Shown here: positions 17,934 to 26,931 of the stretch, in pieces | Layout: each line of letters begins with the position of its first letter | How positions within the stretch are numbered: the stretch's first letter is position 1 | Assembly: GCF_014137855.1 (NCBI RefSeq) | Contig: NZ_JACGWT010000001.1 | Location: 310,001-374,000, forward strand | Length of the DNA stretch: 64,000 nt | Reading direction: 5' to 3' | Source: Microlunatus kandeliicorticis | GTDB lineage: Bacteria > Actinomycetota > Actinomycetes > Propionibacteriales > Propionibacteriaceae | The notes under the pieces: generated by a model | What the model saw: only the letters and a program-made list of their open reading frames with translations | Database searches by the model: none | What the model was told of the DNA's origin: nothing | Translations under genes and position numbers: made by a program

Positions 17934-17972
17934 GCGACCGAGCCTGAGCGATCGAGCCCGAGCGACCGAGCC
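17931..17972. repeat. Three tandem 14-bp units, TGAGCGACCGAGCC
   Basis: Units at 17931, 17945 and 17959 differ by one base each. The first contains the stop codon of the glycosyltransferase. The stretch lies between convergent genes and may have arisen by slippage. Confidence 0.8.
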
Positions 17973-18050
17973 CTACCGACCGGATCCGACCGGCCGGTGG
18001 GACTGACGGATCGGCCGACTCGCAGGCCCCCGTGACCCGGCGCGAAGGGG

Positions 18051-19100
18051 TCACGGCTCGGGGACCAGACTTCCGTCCGAGTCCCAGATGTTGTTGGACC
18101 AGACGTTGCCCGGGCCGTCGGGGGCCCAGGCGGTCGCGTACCCGAACTGGCCGCTCTTGCGGTAGTAGGGCGTGGCGAAGCGGTTCCCGGTGACGACGAT
18201 GTGCGAGGTCGTCGGGGCGCCGGTGTTCTGTCCGGCGTAGAGCGTGTAGCTGCCGCCGGCCAGCAGGTTGTCGGTGATCGTCCGGTTCGCCTCGATGCCG
18301 AAGTCCTGGAACAGACCGATCGCATCGGTCTGCGAGTGGCTGTTGAGCACGGTGTTGTGCTGGATCGTCAGCGGCGTCGAGGCACCGTTCGAGGTGATCC
18401 CGTTGACGTGGTCGGTGCTCTTCATCTTGAGGTCGTGGATGTAGTTGTCCTTGATCGTGCCGGCCACGATCTGGATCCCGGTCGAGGTCCCGGAGACGTC
18501 GCAGGCGGAGATCACGGTGCCCTGGCTGTCGCCGTAGATGTCCTTGATCCCGACCAGCAGTCGGCCACCGGTCGGCGCCGAGGCGATGGTCACGTGCTGG
18601 ATCTTGACGCCGTTGGCGTGCCGCAGGGCGATGCCCCAGACCTCCCCGGAGACCGAGATCCGGACGTCGGTGATGCGCGCACCGTCGGCGGTCACGTCGA
18701 TCGGCACGGCGAGCTCGAGACCGTCCAGCACGGCTCCCGGTTCCGTCACGGCGACATAGCCGCGGTCGTCGTAGTACCAGCCGCTCCCGCTCGTCTGCTG
18801 CTCAGGCACCTTAACCAGGTTCCGGCCGGGCGTCACCCCGGTGTTGGTGGCGTCCGGGTACCCACAGCGGCTCGGCACGTCGATGCACTGGTGCACCGTC
18901 CCCGGCGCACCGTCGGTCTCGACGGTCTGCTCGGGCACCGGGACGCCGTCCGCCTGCTGATCGTTGTGGTGGGGCAGCCGCAGGGCGAACACGCCGACGG
19001 CCAACATCATCAGCACGACGAGGCCGGCAGCAGGTATCGCGCGGCGCGGCGAACGGAGGGATCCGACGAACCGGCGGAGGCGAGTCATCAGCGGGCGCAT
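18051..19100 (-). CDS. Membrane-anchored right-handed beta-helix protein, third copy
   Basis: 349 residues from the ATG at 19100. A single membrane segment (GLVVLMMLAVGVFAL) near residues 24-40 anchors or exports it; unlike its two paralogues it has no DUF4082 domain. The beta-helix begins CGYPDATNTGVTPG and has KDNYIHDL, DHVNGITSNG, IQHNTVLNS and IGLFQDFGIEANR, almost the same as the protein at 13877. An upstream TTG at 19190 would leave only 8 bases to the divergent gene, so the ATG is preferred. The conserved polar residues lie on one face of the predicted helix and could form a glycan-binding or catalytic groove. Confidence 0.7.
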   Translation of the reverse strand: MRPLMTRLRRFVGSLRSPRRAIPAAGLVVLMMLAVGVFALRLPHHNDQQADGVPVPEQTVETDGAPGTVHQCIDVPSRCGYPDATNTGVTPGRNLVKVPEQQTSGSGWYYDDRGYVAVTEPGAVLDGLELAVPIDVTADGARITDVRISVSGEVWGIALRHANGVKIQHVTIASAPTGGRLLVGIKDIYGDSQGTVISACDVSGTSTGIQIVAGTIKDNYIHDLKMKSTDHVNGITSNGASTPLTIQHNTVLNSHSQTDAIGLFQDFGIEANRTITDNLLAGGSYTLYAGQNTGAPTTSHIVVTGNRFATPYYRKSGQFGYATAWAPDGPGNVWSNNIWDSDGSLVPEP

Positions 19101-19185
19101 CGACAGGGGTTCCGATCTGTTCGGGCGGCCGGGGGCGGCTCTGCCGGGTCGGTGCGAACCGACCGGCGAGCCGGCCGGCTTCTGG

Positions 19186-19191
19186 GACAAT
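19186..19191 (+). promoter_or_regulatory. -10 box GACAAT, leaderless start
   Basis: GACAAT ends 7 bases before the ATG at 19199, in the spacer between divergent genes. Confidence 0.45.
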
Positions 19192-19198
19192 CGGCAGC

Positions 19199-20131
19199 AT
19201 GCAGAGCGGATCGCCGGCGGCTCCCGACCGGGCGGGGGCAGGACCCCGGGCCGGGAGCGTGATCATCCCGGCGCACAACGAGGAACGCGGGATCGGACGG
19301 ACACTGCGGACGGCCCTCGGGTCCGAGGAGCACCGGTCGGCAGCCGACGTCCGCTCCGGCCGCCGTCCCGGCCTGGAGTTCGTCGTCGTGTGCAACGGCT
19401 GCACCGACCGCACGGCCGACGCGGCGCGGGCCGTGGGGTCCGAGCTCGGGGCGGACATCCGCGTGATCGAGCTGGAGGAGCCGGGCAAGCAGAGTGCGCT
19501 GCGCGCCGGTGACGCGGCGGTCGGGAGCTTCCCGCGGATCTATCTGGACGCCGACGTCGAGATCGACGCGGAGAGCCTCCAGCAGCTCGTCGGGGCTCTC
19601 CGGACCGACGGCGTCGAGGCGGCGGCACCCGAGCGGGTGATCGACTTCGGTGGGGGCTCGGCGCTGGTCCGTGCCTACTACCGGGTCTGGCTGAGCCTGC
19701 CCTCTGTCCGCGCCGGACTGTTCGGGCGCGGCGTGATCGCCTTCACCGAGGAAGGTCATCGCAGGATCCTCGCCCAGCCCGCACTGATGTCGGACGACCT
19801 CGGCTTGTCCGAGGCCTTCACCCCCGCCGAGCGACGGGTGGTCGAGCAGGCGCAAGTGATCATCAGGGCACCGCGACGCGCCGAGGACCTGCTGAAGCGG
19901 AGGATCCGGGTGGTCACCGGGAACGCGCAGGCCGACGTGACCGGGGTCAGGACCGAGGAGGCCCGCACGTCGCCGGCGACGCTGATCGGGATCCTTCGCG
20001 AGCAGCCCACGGTGGTCCCGGCGATGGTGGTGTTCGTCGGCATCACGCTGGTGGCGCGGATGCGGGCCCGCCGCGCCATCCGCCAGAGCGACTTCAGCAC
20101 CTGGCTGCGGGACGAGAGCTCGCGGGACTGA
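19199..20131 (+). CDS. Family 2 glycosyltransferase
   Basis: 310 residues. GT-A marks are SVIIPAHNEERGIGRTLRTA, FVVVCNGCTDRTADAA and the DxD metal site in IYLDADVEID. After the catalytic part there is a hydrophobic segment near residues 264-280 (VVPAMVVFVGITLVARM) that may sit in the membrane. The 3' end overlaps the convergent glycosyltransferase gene by 38 bp. Likely inverts the donor sugar and adds it on the cytoplasmic side of the membrane. Confidence 0.8.
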   Translation: MQSGSPAAPDRAGAGPRAGSVIIPAHNEERGIGRTLRTALGSEEHRSAADVRSGRRPGLEFVVVCNGCTDRTADAARAVGSELGADIRVIELEEPGKQSALRAGDAAVGSFPRIYLDADVEIDAESLQQLVGALRTDGVEAAAPERVIDFGGGSALVRAYYRVWLSLPSVRAGLFGRGVIAFTEEGHRRILAQPALMSDDLGLSEAFTPAERRVVEQAQVIIRAPRRAEDLLKRRIRVVTGNAQADVTGVRTEEARTSPATLIGILREQPTVVPAMVVFVGITLVARMRARRAIRQSDFSTWLRDESSRD

Positions 20132-21299
20132 GCCGACGTCCGGTCGGTGTGACGGAGGAGATCCGGTCCTCGAGATCAGCCGCCCGGACGACCCAGCTGT
20201 GTCGGCCGGCGAACTCGCGTCGGCGGTCGGCGAGAGCGGGGTCCGGTGGCGTGGCCACGGCCGCTCGGACCGCGGCCGCGAACCTGGCCGGCGTCGAGGC
20301 GGTCGTGATCAGGTCCGTGGCCAGCCAACGGGTCGCCTCCAGGTCGGTGCTGACGACGGGCAGCCCGGCGGCGAGGTATTCCAGGGATTTCAATGGGAAG
20401 CTCGCGCGGTTGAAGGCGTTCACGGCGTAGGGCGTCAGCCCGACGCTCGCCGCGCGGAGATAGCGGTCGAGATCCTCCTGCGGTCGGCGACCGAGCCACC
20501 GGACGCGCGGCGCGGCGATCAGTGCGTCGAGAGCACGGGTGACGGCAGGGTCCCGTTCGGTCCGGGGCCCGAGGAGCACGAGGTCGGTGCCGTAGGCAGC
20601 CACCGCGGTGAGGAGCTCCAGATCGAGACGCTCGTTGAGCTGCCCGACGACGAGCGCGAACGGACCGTCCGGCAGGTCGGCGGGTCGGTGCTCGCCCGGG
20701 GCCGGCGAGATGGCGCGGGTGCCGTTCGGCAGCACCAGCGTCTGCCGCGGCCCGGGGGCCAGGTCGACGACCGTGTCGACGAGCGCGGGGGTGACCCCGC
20801 AGACGAGATCGGCCGCACGGACGTTGGCGCGCAGGACCGAGACGATCCGGTCGCGGTCGAGCCCCATCAGATCGGCGCCGGCCGGCCAGTCGTCGGTGAC
20901 GTGCAGGACCCGCACTCCGGGCAGGGCGGGGAAGTGGTTCTCCGGTCCGGCGTTGACCACGGCGGCGACCCGACCCAGCCGTCGGCAGATCACCCGCAGG
21001 GCCAGCGCGACCCCGCCCGCCGTCACCGAGCGGACTCCGGGTCTGGTCACCCCAGGGAGCGCGGGCAGGCGCAGCCTGACGATGCCGGGGGCGATGGGTG
21101 TGAGCCCGGGCGCGGGTGGGCGTTGGGCGGGTGGGCGTCTGATCCAGGAGAGCACCGATTCCGGCGGGTCCACCCACAGGACTGGGCCGTGGGCGGCCAG
21201 TTCCCCCACCAGTTGTCGGTCCGTACCGGCCACGCCGTGCCAGGCCCCGCCGGCCAGGTAGACGATCCACGGCCGGTCGGGCACCCACCGGGGGGTCAT
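20094..21299 (-). CDS. Glycosyltransferase, GT-B fold (family 4/1-like)
   Basis: 401 residues from the ATG that overlaps the upstream stop by 4 bp; upstream in-frame starts would run into the previous gene. The N-terminus reads WIVYLAGGAWHGVAGTDRQL, and the donor domain has FALVVGQLNERLDLELL, VLLGPRTERDP and PLKSLEYLAAGLPVVSTDL. This combination is known from glycosyltransferases of teichuronic and exopolysaccharide loci. It is the last gene of the eight-gene minus-strand operon and converges on the gene at 19199. Confidence 0.8.
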   Translation of the reverse strand: MTPRWVPDRPWIVYLAGGAWHGVAGTDRQLVGELAAHGPVLWVDPPESVLSWIRRPPAQRPPAPGLTPIAPGIVRLRLPALPGVTRPGVRSVTAGGVALALRVICRRLGRVAAVVNAGPENHFPALPGVRVLHVTDDWPAGADLMGLDRDRIVSVLRANVRAADLVCGVTPALVDTVVDLAPGPRQTLVLPNGTRAISPAPGEHRPADLPDGPFALVVGQLNERLDLELLTAVAAYGTDLVLLGPRTERDPAVTRALDALIAAPRVRWLGRRPQEDLDRYLRAASVGLTPYAVNAFNRASFPLKSLEYLAAGLPVVSTDLEATRWLATDLITTASTPARFAAAVRAAVATPPDPALADRRREFAGRHSWVVRAADLEDRISSVTPTGRRLSPASSRPAARC

Positions 21300-22561
21300 C
21301 CCGACACCGCCGGCCGTTTCGGGCCCAGCGAGGCGACCGGTCTGGAGTTGAAGTCGTCGGTGCGGTGCCGACCGCGGAGCTTCTTCCACCGCCGCGCCGT
21401 CTTGTGGCCGACGTAGCGCACGCCCGAGAGCACGCCGTCTTGGAGCCGAGCGCCCGTGCCGGTGGAGCCCGCCAGGGCCGACCGATAGATCTGTTCCTGG
21501 AGCTGGGCGGCGACCTGCAGGCTGTAGTGCTGCTCCACCAGTGACCGACCGAGATCGCCGAGCCTGGCTCGGCCGGCGGGGTCGCGCAGCAGAGGGATCA
21601 GCTCGGCCGCGAGCCGGTCGGCACCGGTGGCCCGACCGGCACCGACTCCGTACCAGCCGGTCCAGCGGAACTCGAGTAGCGACTCGGGGGTCAGGGTGCG
21701 CCAGAAGCCGTGCTCGCCCTGGACGATCAGCGGCCGGTGGTGGGCCATGGCCCGCAGGGCCGAACCGCCCATGCCGAGGACGATGTCGGCCGCGGCGTAG
21801 GCCGGTCGGGGATCCTTGAGCTCACCGGTTACCACGACCGCGGCACGACCCGCGCGGCGGTTCGCGGTCTCGGCGGCCGTGCGCACCTCGGCCTCCGCCG
21901 ACCCACCGCCGACCACGACGAGCTGGGCCCGCGGTTCGCCCGGACGCTGGGCGCCGACGACGTCGATGGCGGTCAGCAGACCCTCGAGCTTGAGCTCGGG
22001 GACCAGGCGAGCGACGATCACCACCGTCACCGCCGTGCCGTCGAGGTCGTGGGTCCGGTGGAAGGTGTCGACCTCGCGCGTCGTGCAGTCGTCGGCATGG
22101 CGCAGGTCGACGGGCGGCTCGATCACCGAGACCCGACGTCGTCCGCGTTCGCGTTCGCTCGCCGCGATCTGTTCGGTGCCCACGACGAGATCCAGCTGTT
22201 GCGGGATGAACGGAGCCACGGCCATCGACATCACCGTGCTCACCGCCCGGACCGACGGATGCCTGACCGCGGCGAGCCAGCACTCGAGCGACGGAGGCCA
22301 CTCGTAGCCGTGCAGGATCTCGAAGCCCCGGTCCGTCACGAGGGCGGACAGGGCACGGACCACCGCCGGGGACGGCCGGCGACGCGGATTCGGAGCCTCG
22401 ATGAACTCGAGCCCCAGCTCGTCGATCCGATCGAGCAGACGCCCCGGACGTCCGAAGATCGCGACCTCGTGCCCGGACGCGGCCATCTCGGCGGCGATCT
22501 CGACGGCGTTCAGCTGGCTACCGCCGATCTCGAGGTCATGCGGGTAGACGAGGATCCTCAT
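21296..22561 (-). CDS. Family 4 glycosyltransferase
   Basis: 421 residues. The N-terminus MRILVYPHDLEIGGSQLNA is the glycine-rich acceptor-domain loop of GT4 enzymes. Later motifs are VTVVIVARLVPELKLEGLL and AAADIVLGMGGSALRAMAHH, in which the usual E-x7-E acidic pair is weak. The last 60 residues are basic and probably bind the membrane. Overlaps on both sides are 4 bp (ATGA). It probably extends the lipid-linked repeat unit; the donor is unknown. Confidence 0.8.
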   Translation of the reverse strand: MRILVYPHDLEIGGSQLNAVEIAAEMAASGHEVAIFGRPGRLLDRIDELGLEFIEAPNPRRRPSPAVVRALSALVTDRGFEILHGYEWPPSLECWLAAVRHPSVRAVSTVMSMAVAPFIPQQLDLVVGTEQIAASERERGRRRVSVIEPPVDLRHADDCTTREVDTFHRTHDLDGTAVTVVIVARLVPELKLEGLLTAIDVVGAQRPGEPRAQLVVVGGGSAEAEVRTAAETANRRAGRAAVVVTGELKDPRPAYAAADIVLGMGGSALRAMAHHRPLIVQGEHGFWRTLTPESLLEFRWTGWYGVGAGRATGADRLAAELIPLLRDPAGRARLGDLGRSLVEQHYSLQVAAQLQEQIYRSALAGSTGTGARLQDGVLSGVRYVGHKTARRWKKLRGRHRTDDFNSRPVASLGPKRPAVSG

Positions 22562-24024
22562 GCGGGTTCGACCCCGGTCACCTGGACGGAACGCATCCGG
22601 CGGTAGGTCGCGAGGGTGTCCCGCCGCAGGACGAGGAGGATCGCCACCCCGGCGAGGGCGCCGAGACCGGCCAGCAGACAGGCGAGGAGCCTCCCCGGGA
22701 CGGCTCCTGCGATCATCCAGGCGAGACCGGCGACCGCGAGGCCAACCGCGACAGGCAGCACCAGGACGCGCACCACGGCGCCGACCCGCACCCCGTTGCG
22801 ATGCAGCAGCGCGCCATAGCACGGAAGCACGATCCAGGCCGCGACCAGCAGCTGTGCGACCGCGACACCACTAATGCCACCGAGCCGCGCTCCGAGCACC
22901 AGAGCCGGCACCAGCACAACCAGCCACAGGCCCTGGACGGCGAGGATGCTGCTGGTCCGACCGAGGACGACGAGGAAGTCGTAGCTCAGTTCGAACAGGA
23001 TCCGGCACACGGCGAGGGCGCCGAGGGCCACCAGGGCCTCGGCAGCCGGCAGCCACCGACTTCCGTAGACGAAACCGACGACCGGACCGGCGGCTCCGAC
23101 CAGGACCAGACACACCGGGAAGGTGACGGCGCTCAACACACCCAGCACGGCGCGGAACGTCGAGGCCATTCTCGGTCGGTCGTCCTGCAGCCGGGCGAAG
23201 GCAGCGGGCGCGACGCTGCGGAGCGGCTGGGAGAAGATGCTCACCGGCCAGCTGGAGAGGTTGAAGGCCAAGACGTAGAACCCGAGCGCGGTGGCGCCGA
23301 GCACCGAGCCCGCGACAAGCTGATCGGCATAGCCGACGGCGAAGACGATCATGCTCGATCCGGCGAGTGGCAGACCGAAGCCGAGCAGACGCCGGGCCAC
23401 AGCCCGGTCGAACCCGAACCGGTAGGGCAGCGGCGACCAGATCAGGAACAGGACTGCCGACACCAGGGCGCCGGTGATCCGGCCGACGGCCAGGCTCATC
23501 GCACCGAACCCGAGCCAGGCCAGCAGCAACGAGACCCCCGCCCCGAGCCAGGCGTTGAGCTGGTCGACGATCAGCCGCCGCCGCTGCTGGAACTCCCGCT
23601 GCATAAGGGCCGCCGGGGTCGCGACGGCTCCGTTGATCAGGATCGCCACCGACATCAGCCGGACCACGTCGGTCGCTCCGGGGTCGCCCATCGCGGTGGC
23701 GAAGGCCGGAGCGGTGGCCAGTACGACCAGCAGCAACACCGTGCTCGACACGGTCGAGATCGTGTTGACCGTCGGGACGATCGTGGCCGGGTCGTCCCGC
23801 CAGCGCACCACGGCGAGGCTCACGCCGAGCTCGTTGAAGCTGAGCATCGCGAGCATCGCCACGGTGGCCACGGCAAATGTGCCGAACTCGGCCGGGCCGA
23901 GCAGGCGAGCCAGGGCGATCCCGATCGCCAGCGTGCCGAGCCGGGACCCTACGGTGTTGAGGAAGCTCCAGCCGAAGGCCTGGCCCGCGCGCTGCGCCAG
24001 TTCGGTCGGCGTCGCGGTGCTCAT
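22558..24024 (-). CDS. Polysaccharide flippase of the MOP/Wzx family
   Basis: 488 residues with about fourteen hydrophobic segments, starting after GQAFGWSFLNTVGSRLGT. The stretch LARLLGPAEFGTFAVA and the later AAFARLQDDRPRM followed by FPVCLVLVGAAGPVV are typical of lipopolysaccharide/teichuronic acid flippases (Wzx, TuaB type). It would move the undecaprenyl-diphosphate-linked repeat unit to the outer face, where the Wzy-like protein (10462) polymerises it. It sits in the middle of the overlap-coupled operon between sugar-nucleotide and glycosyltransferase genes. Confidence 0.85.
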   Translation of the reverse strand: MSTATPTELAQRAGQAFGWSFLNTVGSRLGTLAIGIALARLLGPAEFGTFAVATVAMLAMLSFNELGVSLAVVRWRDDPATIVPTVNTISTVSSTVLLLVVLATAPAFATAMGDPGATDVVRLMSVAILINGAVATPAALMQREFQQRRRLIVDQLNAWLGAGVSLLLAWLGFGAMSLAVGRITGALVSAVLFLIWSPLPYRFGFDRAVARRLLGFGLPLAGSSMIVFAVGYADQLVAGSVLGATALGFYVLAFNLSSWPVSIFSQPLRSVAPAAFARLQDDRPRMASTFRAVLGVLSAVTFPVCLVLVGAAGPVVGFVYGSRWLPAAEALVALGALAVCRILFELSYDFLVVLGRTSSILAVQGLWLVVLVPALVLGARLGGISGVAVAQLLVAAWIVLPCYGALLHRNGVRVGAVVRVLVLPVAVGLAVAGLAWMIAGAVPGRLLACLLAGLGALAGVAILLVLRRDTLATYRRMRSVQVTGVEPA

Positions 24025-25133
24025 TGGGCCCTGATCACGGCCTTCCTCAGCGCGTCGATCACCCAGTCCTGCTGCTGCTCGGTTAGGTGCGGATAGATCG
24101 GCAGCGACAGGATCTCGCCGGCCGCGCGCTCGGCGACCGGGAAGGCGCCGGGCTTGTAGCCCAGGTAGCGGTAGGCCTCGGTCAGGTGGACCGGCACCGG
24201 GTAGTGGATCCCGGCCCCGATGCCCGCGCGGTGCAGCTCGTCGAGCACCCGGTCGCGCTCGGCGACCCGGACCACGTAGAGGTGCCAGACGTCCTCGTTG
24301 CCGGGCGCCGACACCGGGGTGCGGACGCCGTCGAGGTCGGCCAGCAGCTCGGTGTAGCGCGCGGCCAGCTCACGGCGGCGGGCGTTCCAGGCCGTCAGCC
24401 GCTTGAGCTTCGCCTGCAGCACGACCGCCTGCAGGGTGTCGAGCCGGGAGTTGATGCCGATCACGTCGTGGTGGTACTTCCGCGCCGAACCGTGGTTGGC
24501 GATCAGCCGGACCTGCTCGGCCACCTCGGCGGAGTTGGTGGTGACCGCGCCGGCGTCGCCGGCGGCCCCGAGGTTCTTGCCCGGGTAGAAGCTGGTCCCG
24601 GCGGCACGCCCGAGGCTGCCGGCGTACCGCCCGAACCGGGTGGCGCCCTGGGACTGGGCAGCGTCCTCGACGACCGCTGCGCCGGCGCTCTCGGCGAGGT
24701 CGAGCAACCGCTCGACCGGGGCGACCTGACCGAAGAGGTGCACCGGGACGATGGCCCGGGTCAGCCGGGAGGTCACGGCGGCCACCAGGTCCGGGTCGAT
24801 CAGCAGGTGCTCCGGGTCGACGTCGACCAGCACCGGGGTGGCCCCGATCCGCGACACCGCCTCCGCGGTGGCGATGAAGGTGTTGGCCGGCAGCACCACC
24901 TCGGTGCCGGCCGTGACCCCGCTGCCCCGCAGGGCCAGCTCGAGCGCGTCGGTGCCGTTGGCGACGCCGACGCAGTAGGCCACGTCGGTGGCCTCGGCGT
25001 AGCGCTGCTCGAACTCGGTCACCGGCTTGCCGCCGATGAAGGCGGTGGTGGCGAAGACCTCGTCGAGGCCGGCCCGCACCTCGGCGTCCACCTCCTGCTG
25101 CTGTGCGGCCAGGTCGACCAGCGGAACGCTCAT
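24021..25133 (-). CDS. DegT/DnrJ/EryC1 aminotransferase, WbpE/WlbC-like
   Basis: 370 residues, PLP-dependent. Marks are VPLVDLAAQQ at the N-terminus, ANGTDALELAL, EDAAQSQGA and the lysine that binds PLP in SFYPGKNLGAAGDAGA. The closing motif YPVPVHLTEAY is typical of sugar 3-aminotransferases such as WbpE, WlbC and QdtB. The likely reaction is transamination from glutamate to a 3-keto UDP-sugar, the product of the Gfo/Idh/MocA enzyme at 27947, followed by acetylation by the protein at 1086. It overlaps both neighbours by 4 bp. Confidence 0.85.
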   Translation of the reverse strand: MSVPLVDLAAQQQEVDAEVRAGLDEVFATTAFIGGKPVTEFEQRYAEATDVAYCVGVANGTDALELALRGSGVTAGTEVVLPANTFIATAEAVSRIGATPVLVDVDPEHLLIDPDLVAAVTSRLTRAIVPVHLFGQVAPVERLLDLAESAGAAVVEDAAQSQGATRFGRYAGSLGRAAGTSFYPGKNLGAAGDAGAVTTNSAEVAEQVRLIANHGSARKYHHDVIGINSRLDTLQAVVLQAKLKRLTAWNARRRELAARYTELLADLDGVRTPVSAPGNEDVWHLYVVRVAERDRVLDELHRAGIGAGIHYPVPVHLTEAYRYLGYKPGAFPVAERAAGEILSLPIYPHLTEQQQDWVIDALRKAVIRAQ

Positions 25134-25804
25134 GAGACTCTCTCCTGGATGGCGGGGATCGCGGCCGCGCGGCCGTCCCCGAGGTCGTGGGCGGGAACGC
25201 CGGCCCAGGTGCGGCCGGCGGGAAGATCACCGAGCAGGACGGCGCCCATGCCGAGCACCGCGTGGTCGCCGATCCGGCTGTGCTCCCGGACCGACGAGGA
25301 CATGCCCAGGTAGGCGCCCCGGCCGACCTGGACGTGACCGCCGAGGGTGACCCCGGCGCAGAGGGTGGCGAAGTCCTCGACGCGGTCGTCGTGGGTCAGC
25401 ACGACGCGGGGCATGATCACCACGTGCCGCCCGACGCCGACGTCGGCGGTGAGCACCGTGCCGGACAGCACGATGCTGCCCGGACCGACCGTGCAGCCCG
25501 GCGACAGCGTGACGTCCGGTGCGACCACCGTGGCGAAGCGGTGCTCGTCCACGCCGAGCCCGGCCAGCCGTTCGGCCATGATCATCCGCAAGCGGCCCTT
25601 GCCCGCGCAGAGCACGAGCTCGGTGTCCGGGTGGTCCGTCACCGCGTCGAGCGGACCGAGCACCGGGACCTCGCCGACCCGGGTGCCGTGCAGCCCGGGT
25701 TCGTCGTCGAGGATCCCGGCGACCGGGCGACCCAGTCGGCGGAGGACGGCGAGCGTCTCGCGGGCCAGCCCGCTCGCCGCGAGCAGCAGGACCGGCGCGG
25801 TCAC
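25130..25804 (-). CDS. NeuD/PglD-like sugar O- or N-acyltransferase
   Basis: 224 residues from a GTG overlapping the upstream stop. An N-terminal small Rossmann-like domain (VLLLAASGLARETLAVLRRL, LVLCAGKGRLRMIM) is followed by a left-handed beta-helix of hexapeptide repeats (TVGPGSIVLSGTVLTADVGV) and a possible catalytic His in VVLTHDDRVED. This two-domain layout is that of PglD and NeuD acetyltransferases, which acetylate 4-amino sugars or sialic acid precursors. With the aminotransferase at 25801 it may form a second amino-sugar pathway. Confidence 0.8.
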   Translation of the reverse strand: MTAPVLLLAASGLARETLAVLRRLGRPVAGILDDEPGLHGTRVGEVPVLGPLDAVTDHPDTELVLCAGKGRLRMIMAERLAGLGVDEHRFATVVAPDVTLSPGCTVGPGSIVLSGTVLTADVGVGRHVVIMPRVVLTHDDRVEDFATLCAGVTLGGHVQVGRGAYLGMSSSVREHSRIGDHAVLGMGAVLLGDLPAGRTWAGVPAHDLGDGRAAAIPAIQERVS

Positions 25805-26931
25805 GACCGGGCCCCGTCGACGAGCACGTCGATCACCCGGGCCTGGTCGTCCTCTGTCATCTGGTGGAAGAGCGGCAGGATCAGCGTGTTCGCCGTCAGC
25901 CGCTCGGTGACGGGAAGGGTGGCGGGCACCGAAGCGTACGGTGGCTGAGAGTGGGTGGACATGATCCCGCGTCGCGCCGAGACATCGGCGGAAGCCAGGC
26001 GGGATAACACATCGTCCCTGGACAGGGGATAGGCCGGGGTGACCTCTGTCCAGAAGGACTGATAGTTGCACGTCCCCCATGTGGGATCAGCCACCGTACG
26101 CAGTCCGGTGACGTCCGAGATCTGCTTCTGGTACGCCGCCGCCAGCTCTCGGCGACGTCGAACGATCTCGGGCAGGCGGTTGAGCTGGACCAGTCCGACC
26201 GACGCCTGCAGATCGGTCATCCTGAAGTTGTACCCCACTTCGAGGTACGACTCGGCCGGAGCCAGCACGGCGCTGTGCCGGTCCGCAGCCGAGACACTCA
26301 TGGCGTGCTCGCGGAGACGCCGGGCGCGGCTCGCCCAGTCCTCCCGAGACGTGGTGATCATCCCGCCCTCGCCGGTGGTGATGATCTTGCGAGGGTGGAA
26401 CGACCAGGCCGTGATCTCCGCCCCGGCGCCCACCGGACGACCGTGGTAGGTCGAGCCGGCGCCGCACGCGGCGTCCTCGACCACGGTGATCCCTCGCGGG
26501 TCACAGAGAGAGCGGACGGAGTCGAGATCGACGGGGACGCCGCCCTGGTCGACCACGATCACCGCGCGGGTGCGCTTGGTGATCACGGCCGCCACCGTGT
26601 CCGCGGTGAGGTTGCCGGTCTGCTGATCGACATCCGCGAACACCGGGGTGGCGCCCACGTAGCGTACCGCGTTGGAGGTCGCGATGAAGGAGAAAGACGG
26701 AACCACGACCTCGTCGTCGACGCCGATCCCGGCGACGACCAGTGCGAGGTGCAGACCGGTCGTGCACGACGAGACCGCCAGCGCGTGGTCGGCCTCCATC
26801 GCCTGGGCGAACGCCTGCTCGAACGCCGCCACCCGCGGACCCTGGGCGACCCAGCCGGAGCTGATCACCTCGCTGACCGCCGCGATCTCCTCCTCGCCGA
26901 GGAAGGGCATCATCACGTTGAGCCGGCTCAT
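25801..26931 (-). CDS. DegT/DnrJ/EryC1 aminotransferase, PglE/perosamine-synthase-like
   Basis: 376 residues. Marks: MPFLGEEEIAAVSEVISSGW at the N-terminus, VSSCTTGLHLAL, VPSFSFIATSNAV, EDAACGAGS, and the PLP lysine in SFHPRKIITTGEGGM. The set is closest to sugar 4-aminotransferases (PglE, perosamine synthase). The product probably carries a 4-amino group later acylated by the NeuD/PglD-like neighbour. No UDP-sugar 4,6-dehydratase of the usual long type is present in the window; the epimerase/dehydratase gene at 26928 may supply the keto sugar. The gene overlaps both neighbours by 4 bp. Confidence 0.85.
   Translation of the reverse strand: MSRLNVMMPFLGEEEIAAVSEVISSGWVAQGPRVAAFEQAFAQAMEADHALAVSSCTTGLHLALVVAGIGVDDEVVVPSFSFIATSNAVRYVGATPVFADVDQQTGNLTADTVAAVITKRTRAVIVVDQGGVPVDLDSVRSLCDPRGITVVEDAACGAGSTYHGRPVGAGAEITAWSFHPRKIITTGEGGMITTSREDWASRARRLREHAMSVSAADRHSAVLAPAESYLEVGYNFRMTDLQASVGLVQLNRLPEIVRRRRELAAAYQKQISDVTGLRTVADPTWGTCNYQSFWTEVTPAYPLSRDDVLSRLASADVSARRGIMSTHSQPPYASVPATLPVTERLTANTLILPLFHQMTEDDQARVIDVLVDGARS

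Noticed and set aside
19101-19190. TTG start for the third beta-helix protein
   Set aside because: It would leave 8 bases to the divergent start at 19199 and no room for a promoter; the ATG at 19100 gives a usual N-terminus.
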